Source: Monocercomonoides exilis
Lineage: Eukaryota > Preaxostyla > Oxymonadida > Polymastigidae
Length of the DNA stretch: 64,000 nt
Direction: 5' to 3'
Assembly: GCA_001643675.2 (NCBI GenBank)
Contig: LSRY02000037.1
Span: 426,001-490,000 of the forward strand
The position numbers were made by a program, and so were the translations under genes. Numbering within the stretch: the first letter of the stretch is position 1; the number at the start of each line of letters is the position of its first letter. The notes beneath the pieces were generated by a model. It ran no database searches and had not been told where the DNA came from. It saw only the letters and a program-made list of their open reading frames with translations. This document shows, piece after piece, positions 35,755 to 48,500 of this stretch.

Positions 35755-37526
35755 TTATAAAACACCTCCCTCTTCCCCTTCTTCTCCAAAGTCTTCTCCG
35801 TCCAAGATGAACGATTCCTGCTGCATATCGTCTTCTCCAGACAGCAGGTTTTGTGCCATTTCCTCTCCCTCCTCCGCATTTTCCACCCTTTCTTGTGCGC
35901 CCTTCTTCTTCTTTTTCTTCTTCTTCTTCTTTTTCTTCTTCTTTTTCTTTCCCCCTTCTCCTTCCCCTTCTCCTTCTCCTTCTCCCTCACACCCATTCAT
36001 CATTCTCTCCCCATATTCCTGCAACGAATGATCCCCGCTGTTCTCGCTCCTCCTCTCGTTCCAATCGCCACTCGTGCTGCTTCCATCCCCTTCACTCGGC
36101 GTAAACCTGGTCGAAATCCGCTTCGACAGATAAAGTTCTTCTCTTTCCCTTTCCTCTGAGTCTGCCTCCATCTCGTTGTCTTCGTCATCCCTCAGGTCAT
36201 AGCCATCGCCAGTGCCATCGTAATCGTTCTCATTTCCGTCTCCCTCACTTCCGTCTCCACCCCTCTTTTTCCCTCTCCCTGTTTTTCCATTCTTCCCATT
36301 CTTCCCTGTTTTCCCTTTCCCGCTCTTCCCATTCTCCTTCTTCTGCACCTGCTGCATAGCCTGTGCGCCCAGGTGCTCCTGAAGAACTGCCTCTGTCACG
36401 CCGTTGTGTGAGTCGTGCATCGGCAGCGCGATGAAGATGAGCACAATGAGAATGCCTGCTGTTAAGAGCAGCAGCTCGTTCGCCACATACACAAAATGGT
36501 AGAAGAAACTGTGGGGGAGGGTGAAGAGGAGAGAGAAAGAGAAAGAGAAAGAAAGAAAGAAAGAAAAAAAAAAAAAAAAAAAAAAAGATATAAAAACAAA
36601 ATTTAAAAAGAAGTTGAATGTCAAAGTGTTTCAAACCAATCAATCTCACGATCAACACAATCGGAATAGCCTTGCACAAGTGAAAGTTCAATAGGCGACT
36701 GGCCAAACAGCCCCAAGACAGAATACGCAAATTTTGTCAAAAAACATACAAAGATCATCAGAATTAGCACCTCAATCAACACCATTCTTGCTCGGTGTGC
36801 TTGCGTCATTCGACCACGATCCAAATAAAGGAAGATCCACGCAACGCAAACAAAACTCGAAATTGTTGCTATAGCCCAAAGAATAATCCAGACAATAACG
36901 AATACGCTGTCAATGTATTCTTGGTGATTTGAGGCAGGATGCATCGCATCGATGGTGTACTCGCTCAATGTCTAAAATATTGGATTAACTCTCGGTGTTA
37001 ATGATTTCAGTTCAAAAAAATAAACATACGTAGTCTTTTATGCAAACAACAACACCGGCAGAAAATCCGAGGACATAAAGCAGGTAAAATAGCAAATCAT
37101 TCAAGGTTCGATATCTCGACTTTGATATAATTTTGCACAAATAAGTTCGAGTAATCCAAGAAACAAAAAATTGCCAGGAATTTAGGAGTAGGTAAGAAGA
37201 CGCAAGTTGGCTTATAATAAAAGAAACTGATGGTTTAAATGGAAATGGAACCAAAATGCAAAGCGATTTTAATAAAAAAAATAGCAACGCAAATAATGGC
37301 GATAGAACGCGAGCAAGAATAACTGATTTCGGCTTTTTGAAAAAAAACAGAAATATATGAAGTGCAGTAAATAATGAGCATAATGTTGTTGCAACACTTA
37401 AAACAATAAGTGGCTCAGTTCCACTTCCATAAGCAACTGCAAAATTTTGATGATACAGTGAAAAAAGTTCCTTCAATTTAAAATCAAACCTGGAGAGTCA
37501 AACAAAAGAACAGTTTGATTATTCAT
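35755..37526 (-). CDS. Seven-transmembrane protein with long charged tail, four exons
   Basis: Exons 37526-37490, 37436-37030, 36971-36637 and 36508-35755 (introns 53, 58 and 128 bp) give 510 residues. Seven hydrophobic helices lie at roughly 21-45, 51-78, 84-108, 126-145, 170-198, 211-235 and 262-289. After the last helix comes a cytoplasmic-type tail of about 220 residues with Gly-Lys repeats, an acidic stretch, a Gly-Glu repeat and a run of 17 Lys. The start ATG gives MNNQTVLLFDSP before the first intron; a longer unspliced frame begins only with TTG. Topology resembles TOM1/THH1-type or GPCR-like proteins, but I see no diagnostic motif, so the family is open. The third intron contains a poly-A run of over 20 bases at about 36556-36579. 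Confidence 0.75.
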
Positions 37527-37999
37527 TAAAAGTGAAATGAATAATTGGTACTTTTGATCTTAAAGAATTAAAAAATTATGAAAAAAATTATAATTTCAAG
37601 AAAAATTCATTTCTTGTAATAATTTGTAAAAACATTTGAAGAGATGTGACGAAATTTTTTTCTTTGAGATTTTTATTCCACACGTTATTTTCAGAAGTTT
37701 TTCTCAACTTTTAAATATTTCAGCATTTTTTTCCACACGAGAATGTGGGACTTATTGGGATATGAATGTGGAAAATGTTTGGCATAAGGCTACTTTAAGG
37801 GTACCTAATAAATAAAAAATAGTCTTAATGAAAAGGCTAAAAGTTTTCAAGTGAACTTTCATCAACACTCTTTGGTGTTGACTAAATGGGACAAAATATT
37901 GCACTTCATGCTTTTTCATTGAAAACTAATGTACTTTTAATTGACTTTTTAATATCAGAAAATACAATATAAATGAGTCCATTTTGGCAAATGGGTTCA
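37527..37999. other. AT-rich intergenic DNA
   Basis: Upstream of the seven-transmembrane gene; no gene or repeat recognised. Confidence 0.5.
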
Positions 38000-38374
38000 A
38001 ATATCGCATAAAATACCGGACAAGATCGATTTCACAATAACTGCACAAAGAAAAATTCTGTTAATTTTCCTCAAAACAAACCTCGTCAATACAACCTCAT
38101 TTGATAATCGAGTCTTTCTAAACCGTTTCATTTGTACTCAGAGAAAATAATATTGAAAATCTCAGAGAAACTCAGAATCCTATTTCTCCGAGATTTCAAA
38201 AATTAATTTTTTCTGAGCACAAATGAGGCTATTTTGAAAGTTTTACATATTGACTGAGTTTGCATTAATGAGATGTATTTTGAGGAAAATTAACAGAATT
38301 TTTTTTTGTGCAGTTATTGTGAAATCGGTCTTGTCCTGTATTTTGTGCGATGTCCGGTATTTTATGCGATATCT
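38000..38374. repeat. MITE-like repeat, copy 2
   Basis: Same family as 10235-10591. The left end reads ATATCGCATAAAATACCGGA and then CAAGATCGATTTCACAATAA; the reverse complement of the right end matches it, with the terminal ATATCGCA unit duplicated. Internal segments TTTTCCTCAAAA, GTCAATACAA and TTTTTTCTGAGCACAAATGA are shared with copy 1. No coding capacity. Confidence 0.65.
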
Positions 38375-40379
38375 GTACTTTACAGGTACATTTAAATTTG
38401 CTTTATTTTATGACAAAAGTGATTATCATTGTTTAAAATATATTTCAACAAAAAATTAAAACGCGGAAATTATTCTGAATTGAACGAAATTTTTTCAAAA
38501 AAAATTATCAAAAATGTTTTTTTGAGAAGAAAAATATTTCTTTTCCAAATTTATTTTAAAGTTGACATTGATTTTTTTTGTTATTTTCGTCTCCAAAAAG
38601 AAGATTGCAAGAAAAAAGAAAACTGAATTTTTTTATTCAGCGTCATCATCTTGATTTTCAATGAGTTTCTGCACCTCAAAATAACTTTTTTTTAAAAAAA
38701 CCCTAACCCTATTAAACTATTTTCAAATAAGAAAGTTATTCGTTTAACAGAAACCATTAAATAGAAGATTTTTAACAATATCCTATAACCTACGATATCT
38801 ATTTATCTAATATTATATTTTTGTTGAACTCAATTAAATATTTTACGGTTTCATAACAAAATCTTTTCGCATGCATTATATTTCCCTATTTCATCTCTCA
38901 GTGAAGTTAATAACAAATTCCAATTCATTTCTTCTTCATTTAATGCAAGAATCATCATGAAATTACCTTTCTTTTGAAATAAGATATGTTTCAGTCAAGA
39001 AAAATTGAGAATATTTCTCAAAAAATGTGATAATTTTTTGATCATAAATATTTTCAAAATATTCTTTAAAAATGTTTCCGCACAAAATATATAGCTTTTA
39101 ATAGCAAATATGAAAATAACAAAATGAAATCAATTTATTGTATCTTTTTTTGAATGTTCCGGTATAATACCCATATGCCTCCACTTTTTGACATTTGTGA
39201 AATGTTGGAGAACTTTATGCTTTAATTTCAATGATGACAGTTTAAGGATAGGAAAATAAAATTTATTCTGAAATCTGATAAAGTGAAACAAAGTTATGAG
39301 AAAGGCAATTTTTTTTGTGCTTTGTGCAAAAATAGCTTGAAAGTCCGTATTTTCTACCAAATAAAAATTCTATTTCAATTGAAAAAAAATATTTGTGACT
39401 TTGTTAAAAAATTAATAAATAAACAAATATAAATGAAAATAAAAATAAAAATAAAAAAAAATATTCAAATAAAAATATAATATAATATAATGAATAAATA
39501 ATTTTTAATTGCGCTTATCAATAACTTGATTTTTTTTTCAATTTAACAAAATTGAGTTATATAACACAAAATAAGATTAAATATTATATTAATTTTTTGT
39601 AAGTTAAAAAAGAGTGTTTGAGAAAAATTTCTCAAAATGAAACATTCGACACAAAACAATTTTTCATCACATTTAATAGCAATATTTTTATGCACAAAGC
39701 TTCATCACATGCAATCACAATCGGATATTATCATATAAAGTTGTGCATAACTCAACTTTATTTTATCCCATTTTGACTGAATCAAAAATATTCCCTTTTA
39801 ATCAACACTCAAAAATAATTAGAAGAGAAATTCACGTTTTCATTCAGATTATTTTTGAGTGTTTATTTAATATTGATAAAATATCATGTTTTTAATATAA
39901 AAACTTTTTTCATTGTGCAAATTTTCGAATTTGAATATTTATTCTTTTTAGAGTTTTTTATGAAAATGTTGAATATGCAACAATTATCATTAAAGTGAAT
40001 ATTTAATATGTTAGAAAAAAAGATGAATCAAAAATTGGAGTTTTCGCATTTGGCGTCCATTTGCATATATGGAAAACGAAATATCAAACAAAAGTTTTTT
40101 ATAGAAAAGAAAATAATTACATAAATAATTACCCATATTCTCATTTTTTAACACTTCATTTCATAAACATAGAAAATATCAGATAAATGTTTGTGTGCTT
40201 GTGAAAAAATGAAAAGAGTTAAAAACATCAATGAAATATTAACAGAACTTGAGATTTGAAATTGAAATAGAAAAATATTAATGGAATAAAAAATAGTATT
40301 TCCTCTTTTTAGTTAAAATGTTTGGTTAACTGAGAAAAGCAACTTCTTCAAAAATAAAAAATAAGTCACAATGATTAAG
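38375..40379. other. AT-rich gene-free region
   Basis: Apart from the short inverted repeat at 39805-39862, I see only chance ORFs and homopolymer runs. Confidence 0.5.
39805..39862. repeat. Short inverted repeat (15-bp arms)
   Basis: ACACTCAAAAATAAT at 39805-39819 and its exact reverse complement at 39848-39862, separated by 28 bases. It is too short to classify. Confidence 0.5.
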
Positions 40380-41750
40380 AGTGAGCAAACAGCTGATTTA
40401 GAAGCATGTTAAGTGAATGATCCAATGAAGAAAGAGAACTTGAAGAAGAGCAATGCATTCGAAACAATATCCTTCAAACAAGCTGCGAAAGCAGAACTGG
40501 TTGATTTGTGTGCTTTTGTCAATTTGAGAATAAGTTATTGTTGCTGAAGATGAAGATGTTGATGATGAAAATAACGAAAAAGATTAGAAAGTGCATGAGA
40601 GACCAACGAAGAGAGTAACATTTCTCTTGTCTTGCTTCTTTGCTTTTCTCGCAAAATAGTTAAAAAAAGTCGGATCCAGATTGGCTGCTTATCCAATCGG
40701 ATTCTGTGCCCATCCAATTCAGTGAAGGAAGGAAAGATATATGAAACAAAGAAGATTGAAGAGCAAAATAGATGAAAATGGAAGGAGTTGTCGAAGAGGA
40801 AAAACAAAGAGATAGATGAAAAAAAAGAAGACGATGAAGTTGGAGAAGAACAAATTGACAACAATGACAGAACATATGGCCAATGCATAAAAAATATTCT
40901 GATTCTTTCCCTTTCTCTTCTTCTTCTTCTTCTTCTTCTCTGCTGCTCAATCACCACAAGTTGAATTGATTTTCCTCCCAGAATTCACAAGAGAGGAAGA
41001 AGTGAAAGGTGGCTTAAAATCAACAGTGGAAGTTGATAATTTACACATTTTGTGCTTTTCATTCACTTCCAAAGCAATCAGTGAAGATTGTGAGGAAGGA
41101 GTTGATGATGTTTGAGGGATGTGTTTGGAGACTGTTGTGTTGAAGAAGATGAAGAAATTTCATTGAACATCAACTTTATTCGTCGACAGCTCATTGTTCC
41201 TTATTTTCTCGTTCCAAATGAAATTTTTGTTGCACCTGTGAATATGACGATTTGTGCATCCAAATCTCCTTCTGCTGCAGTGAATGATCCTCTTTTTCCT
41301 CTGCTTTGCATTTCTCTCTCTCTCTCTCTCTCAATCATCCTCACCCAAATTCGCTCATAACCCTTTTCACTCCTGCTGCTTCCAAGCATTCTCATTCAAT
41401 GCTGACCCACACAAATAGAACTTGTAATGGATATGAAGTCACTTCCATTTCAAGTCTCTATCCAGTGCATTCATTGTGCAATCACCAGCACAATTCTTGT
41501 TCTTTCTTCACTTCAACAGCAAATCCAATCCCAAATCGTCCTTCACGCCCAACGCATTTCTCCGTCGCTTCCACCAAAAAGATAAAATATCATTCATCCA
41601 TCTTCCATCTCACTTCATCATTTCTCCACTTTTCCAAAGCTCCTGGCATTCATCTGCTCATTTTTCTTCCTTTGCCTCTTTCGCCAAAGCAATTTGTCAA
41701 GAAAATCAGCCAGAAACAAGGCGCATGAGACGTTGTCCATTGCTCTAGAA
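40380..41750. pseudogene. Coding-like relic, strand uncertain
   Basis: This stretch is clearly less AT-rich than its flanks, with codon-like texture, yet every frame is broken. The longest pieces are plus-strand frames at 41306-41728 and 41476-41748 and a minus-strand frame at 40957-40535. I cannot assign a family. A decayed gene is the simplest reading; an unrecognised multi-exon gene is possible. Confidence 0.3.
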
Positions 41751-42584
41751 TTGTTCTATTGAAATTAAAAATATAAAAATAGACAAAAGCAGATGTGGAT
41801 TTTCATTCCAATTAATAATCATACAAATGGTTTTGCTTTCTTGAAATTGTTCGAAAAAATAAAAATTTGGCAAACAATTTATTCAAAACCCCTCTCTTCC
41901 AATATTATCTTTGCTTTTGCTGAAAATGTCCATTTTCAAGGATTTCAGCCTTTGGCGAATCTCTTTTGGCTGAAATAGCATCTTTTTCTGCTCAAAGCAT
42001 GCAAAATGCATCCACGATTCATAAAATGCGAAATGCACACAAATGAATAAATAAATCCTGTGTGGATCATGTCTTTGATTGAAAATGGTCATTTCGGCCA
42101 GGATTCGCTTTTCAAACTTCAATTCAGAAATCAATCATTGTTTCTGACATTTGAAAGTTCAAAAATGCAAATTCTCAATAAACACAAAATATCAAACTGT
42201 GAACTGAAATTACAAATATTTCTCCGAAAGTTCTTTTATTCTTTAAATAAACTAATGTTTTGAAGAACCATTTCGAGTTGTTGAATTTGAGTGTGTAAGC
42301 CAATCTTTCTCAGACGCTTCTAACAAATATATGGCATCATAGAAATCACATAATATCGCTGTCCACTTGTTGGTTTATGAAATATCAACACATCAAAATT
42401 GTTGTATTTTCTATTTATATTATTCATATGATCAACACGATAATTAGAGTTCCTTTGAATAATGTTGAAAAAATGAAACTTTAAATAAAAATACGATTTT
42501 TCTTTTGAAATGAAAATTTTTTAATATTATTACCCATATTAGAAAAAGGTATTCAGGAAAAAAAGAAAAGGAGATTCCACTTGG
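41751..42584. other. AT-rich region upstream of the surface receptor gene
   Basis: No defensible gene. It probably includes the promoter of the gene starting at 42585, but no motif is recognised. Confidence 0.45.
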
Positions 42585-45500
42585 GTGCTTAGCTCAATGC
42601 TGTCGGGAATATGCTGTTTTGCATGCATAATATATTTTCAGTGCATGTGCAATGGTACTGCAAATGAAGAAACATGTCAGATGAAGAAATACAAGAATGA
42701 AAGAATTGATGATAATCTCGAGAGAAATTGGTTGGACACCTTTCAAGAGGACGTTTTTGCCAATGAAATTGGATTGGAAACAAACGACGATGGAAGAGAA
42801 GGTGGAACGAAAATAACGAAGAAATGTGAAAAAAGGAATGATGGAGATTCAAAAGAAGAGAAGGACGAAAAACTCAAATTCGGAGAAGCCAGCCCAAATG
42901 AAATGGCTCGAGGAACAAACGTGTCTGATGAACGAAAAATGAGGAAACAACAAAGATTTGATGGTGGAAGTTGGATTGAAGGGTGTTTGATGATTGGCAA
43001 TTCTTCAATAAAACTCCACTCCCTGGGATTGGTGCCAAATGATGGCCAAAGTGTCTTGAATGTTGCGAAAGGATGTTTCGTCGAAGTGAGCAGATGCAGG
43101 ATAGAGATTGGAGGAGAAATGCCACCATTTTGTTTGAGTGGAAGTTGTGGGCTGTTCACCAACATATCTCTCCGATTCCCTTTGAATTCACATTTTCAGA
43201 AATGCCCATCTCTCTTCTCTTCAAAACCATTTGAAGGGGTTCATTCAGAAAAATGTCATGTTTCAGTTTGTTCCTCTCATTTCTCCTCTTTTTGTGTGTC
43301 TTCGGCCCCATTCCTCTCTTCACCCTCTATTCCCCTTGTATCTCTCTCACAACTCACTTTTTTCAACGTCTCAACAGCACCTGATGCATGTCCATCTCCG
43401 ACAACTGCATTTTCACAAACCACATGTTTGATGAACAGTTGCTCCTTTTCATCAGTCTGTGATGTGTATGATGGAGGGATTGTCCCCTCTCTCAACAACC
43501 CCTTTGCCTCTCTGACTGCCTCAAACACCTCGTTTACTTGCTGTTGTCGGACAATGAACGTTGAATTCATCGGGTCGAAAGATGCTAAACAGCATCCAGG
43601 GAGACAAAATGCAACAGATGATGGACAGAATAAATTCACTTGGTGTGAATGGAACGGATCGAAAGCTTCGGGAACTAATAAAGATTACGCTAACGGCGCT
43701 TCAAATGGTGGAGCAATTCACATATTCAATTTGGAGAATGGTATTCTAATCATCACTCACTGTTCTTTTAATGGATGCACTGCATATTATGCTGGAGGAG
43801 GAGTCATGTGTTCTAACATAAAATTTGTTGAGATCGAAAACAACTCATTCAGCGCATGTTCTTCTGAAACCTGGATTGGAGGGGGATTGTGTGAATTTTT
43901 GATTTCAGAATGTGTTCGAATCAGCGGTTGCGAATTTCATAATTGTGAAGCGAACAGCTATGGGGGAGGACTATATCTTGATAATTTCAATGTTTCAGGA
44001 ACTTGATGCATTGGAACAGAAAATGAAAATGGAGAAGGGGAGAGCGCGTGTCTGTTTGATTGCAGTTTCATTTCATGCTCAGTTGAAAACTTATATGGAG
44101 GAGGGATATATTGTCAAAGTGTTCCTGTTGAATTCAAAATGAGGAGCATGCAGTTCATCTCATGCTCAGCATCTGCAGATGGAGGAGCATTGAGATTTCA
44201 TCCACAGTCACAAATAGAACCAGAAGATGGGATCTATTGTTTCTTTCTTTTCTTTCATGAATGCAAATGCTCAATAAATACTCCATATGGGCATGATGTG
44301 ATGTATCATGATCAATACAATGTTTTCTTGACTTCTAACAATCCATTTTATGAATGCTACACCACAAGCACAGATGAACATTGTGTGTGCTACGCGTTCA
44401 ACTTTTCGAATTCCAATGAGTGGTTAGTTCAGCTCACAGAAAAACGATGGTGGCTGAAGAATGGGGTTCTCAATCGGTTTGTTATGATGAGTGATGGTTT
44501 TGAAGACGAGATGTGTGGAATAGATGAGTCAAGTGCTTGCAAATCAATTGGCATTGCTGTCTATCAAAGCAGGACACAGACGAGCTTGATTGTCATTCCA
44601 ATGGAAGGAGATCACAAAAGCGAAGAGACAACAATTGAGATTAAATCAATAAAGGTTTCAGTCATTGGTGCAGGCAAAGAGAAGAGTTCAATAGGAACAG
44701 GAGCACTCTCTTCAGCAGAGACTCTGTTCAGTGTAACGAGTGGCCGTCTTCGTTTGATGCACTTGAAGATTGATTGCAACTCAACAACAAGTCCTTCTTC
44801 GCCAAGTGTGGTTGTTGTGTCTGATGGAAGAGGGTCACTTTCATTGGAGGATGTTGTGATCACCACGAGTAATACAGGAGAATATGTGATATCATCGTCT
44901 TTGCTTGTGGTTCCACTGTCGCAGCTGTCGATGGTTGGTGTGGAGATCAAAGATATGAATATCTCAGAACCATTGTTTTCTGAGCAAGAACATTCATCAG
45001 AAGAAAGTGTTTTAGCAAATGTGACAATTTGGAATGTGAAGTTGAGGAGTGGAGATGGGGTGGTTGTGGCAAAGAGTGTGAAGTCAGAAGAGACATTTGT
45101 GGTGAGCAACATAACAATTGAGGATTGTGAGTGTGAGGAGGGAAATGGAGGAGGAATATATGTTGGATTGCAGGGAAATGGGAAAGTTGTGGTGAATGGA
45201 ACGAGTGTGATTGATGGATGCAAGGCAGGGGGTAATGGAGGAAATGGAGGGAGAGGAGGAGGAATATATGTGTTGATGGAGAGCGGTGGATGTGGATTGA
45301 CAATTGGGCAGAATGTGAAGTTTTCGAAAGTGAATGGGAATGAGGCCTCATTTGGGAAGGATATGTTTGTTCATTGTGGGAGTGGTGTGTTTTTGGATTC
45401 AAAAGTGAATACAGACACATTTGCCTTTTTTGACACAAGTGAAATTCCACAAGATGTGTTGAAACTGAGTGGGAGTGAAAATGGGGATGAAAGTGGAGTG

Positions 45501-48500
45501 ATTCCGCTGTTTGTATATATGTGCACAATGGGGACAAAGGTGATTGCTGATGGAAGTGGAGGAAATGGGAAGGATCACAACCATTGTGGATTTGAAGGAT
45601 TTGGGTGTTTAACAGTTGATTATTGTGTAAACTCGAGAATGAGCAGCACTGTGAATGAAATAGAGGTTGTCTCATCTTCGTCAATAACCAAGGAAATAAC
45701 AGGACCTTCATTTGATGTGAATATTTCAGGCAGAATTGTGTCATTGGGAGAGGGAGAGAGAATTCTGGTGAATGTGAGTGATGGAGGATCAGCCACACAA
45801 GATTGTCTTGTTGAATGTTCGAGTTCACTGACAATGAGCAGACTTTCATTTGTTGTGAAAGGTCAGTTGGATTCAAGGAGAAGTGCATTCATTCATTCAA
45901 CATCAACACTCAGTGTGACGAACTGTTCAGTCACATTTGAAAGTGGGGCATTGACTGATGGAAAGATAGGATACAATGTGATAAACATTGAGGGAGGAGA
46001 ATTACTTATGAATGGATTTGCGATGGAAGGGTCAGTGATAATGAATGGGAAATCACCAATATCAATGTCAAGTGGAGCTCAATTGGAGATTCTGAACAGC
46101 AGGGTGATTGGAGTGGAAGTGATCGGAGTAGATGGTGGATGTTTGAATGTTGTAATGAGGGAAGGTGGATGTGTGAATATTGAAGAAAGTAATTTATCCT
46201 CGATTTGCTCAGGTGGAAGTGGGATGAAAGGAGGAGGGATGATGATATCGGTGGGGGATGGAGGAAGTTTGGAAATGAAAAATGTGAATTTGTCTGAATG
46301 TGAAGTTCCATCAGAGGATGTTGAGGATGGAGGAAAAGGGTTAGGAGGAGGGATGTTTGTTGAACTTCCAAATCAAATGGGATCATTTGTTTTGGAAGTG
46401 ATAGAATTTGAGGGATGCAATGCTTGGAAAGGGAAGAATGTGTTTGCGTTAGGATGGGATCTGAGAGAGATTGTGAACAAAGATCATCTGAAATGGGAGA
46501 TGAGTTCAAACGAGTTGGGATCGTTGGATGAGCTGTGTGGATGGGAGAGGAAGACAACAGGAGAGGAGGGATATGTGATTCCGCTTGTTGTGTATTTGTG
46601 GTCAAATTGGAGTGGGAATGGTTTTGTTGATGGAGAAGGAGGAGGAGACTTCAGTGGGTGTGGATATTCAGAAGCACCATGTTCATCAGTTGATCACTTG
46701 ATATCACTGAGATATGAACCACTTGGTGAAGGTGAATCACACATCAACATTGTTGGAACAGGAGCACTCAACAGAGGAATTTCATTTCCATCAGCTCCTT
46801 CATTAACAGAAACTCCCATTGTGACAATTAAAGGAGAAAAGAAAGGGACTGTTTTGAAAGTGAGAGAAATGGATGGAAATGGAGAAGGTGAATCGATGGT
46901 TATTTCGAATGTTCATCTTTCATTCAAGAACATATCATTCACAATGCCGAATGAATTGGGGAGACATTCATCATTCATTCAATCATCGTCTTCCTCTGCA
47001 ATGCTTTCAGTTGTGAGCTGTTCGATTGATTGTTCTGAGGAAAGGAGAGAGATGAAGTATTGTGTTGTGAGAGTGGATGGAGGAAGTGTTGCAATTGTGG
47101 ATTTGATACTTTCTGAGTTGAGTGTGGCGAAAGGGTTTGTGGAGTTTGGAGCAGAAGTGGAAGTGATTTCAGTGGTGAATGTATCGATATTGAACACAAC
47201 AATCTCAGGGGGAAGTCTGATCACGCTGACTGAGGGATCACACAATTTCCAATTCACGAGAAGAGAAGAAAGAAACACGAACACAGTTGTGAGAGTGAAT
47301 GAGTCGACATTCACAAACATTTCATGTGGAGAGAATGGAGCATGTGTTGTGAGTGTGGATTCGTTCGTGGTTGGTGTGGAGTGTGTGATGGAAAGGTGTG
47401 TGCTGACAAAGTGTGTGAGCGAGAGGAGCGAGGAAGGAGGAGGGGTGAAAGTGTGTCTGAAGAGTGGGGAATCAGAATTGAAAGTAAGAGGATGCTCGTT
47501 GGTGATGTGCATGTGCTCGACAGTGGATGGGAGAGGAGGAGGATTGATGATTGATGCACTTGATCCGAAAGCTGAATCAGTTGAAAAGGAAATGCCAGCT
47601 CTTGGGGTGAAACTTGAAAACATTCGATTTGTGATGAATGAGGCATTTGTAGGGAAGGATGTGTTCATCAAGTGCTATTCGATTGCAGGGCAGGTGAATG
47701 AGACGCTGTTTGCTCTGGACTTCAGCCAGGATGCTTTGAAGTCGAACAATTCGATTTGTGGGGGGGATAATGTCGATAAGGTTGATGTTGATCTTATTCC
47801 ATTGATCACATTCTTTCACTCCCCTCAGGTGTTTGTGAGTGTGAATGGAAGCGATAGCAAGCAGTGTGGGGCACAGGAGAAGCCATGCCAAAGCATTTAC
47901 TGTGGAGTTCGGCACATTGAAAAGAGTGTTGCGAATATGATTCTGATCGATGGAGAATGTCTGATTGGGGGAAAGTGTGAGATTGGAGATATGAATGTGA
48001 AATCATTGAAGAGAGAGCAGGCAACCATTCATTTGAACACAAGGATTGAAGAAGATGAAATGAATGGAGGAAGTGTGATTGTGTTTGTTGATGAGTGTGT
48101 TGTGGAGAGATGTGGATTTGTGTTTGGGGAGATGTTTGGGTGGGATGGGAAAAGCATTGTGAAAGAGAAAGATGGGAGATTGGAGATTTCGGAGTGCAGG
48201 TTCAGCTCAGCAACGATGGATCTGGTGATGAAGAGCAGGATTGTGAGTGTTGAGAGTGGAGAGCTGAAGATGACAGAAACAACATTTGATGGGATTCACA
48301 CCACAGCACCACTTCTCAAGTTCACCAAAGAGGGAAAGGTTTCGATGAGTGAGATTGGAGTTTGGGATGTGATGAGTGAATGTGGTTTGATTTGTGTAGG
48401 AGGGAGTGTGCAAGTTGAGATGACGATGGTTGAGGGAGTGAATATCTCGGTTTGGGGGAATGAGAGTGTGATGAAGATGGAAAGAGCCGAAAAGAGAATG

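Noticed and set aside
37012-37476. TTG-initiated start for the seven-transmembrane gene
   Set aside because: A 53-bp GT-AG intron (37489-37437) links the downstream frame to an ATG exon at 37526 with correct phase, which is preferable to a TTG start.
38697-38712. CCCTAACCCT resembling a telomeric repeat
   Set aside because: Only about two units, embedded in ordinary AT-rich DNA; not a telomere or convincing interstitial array.
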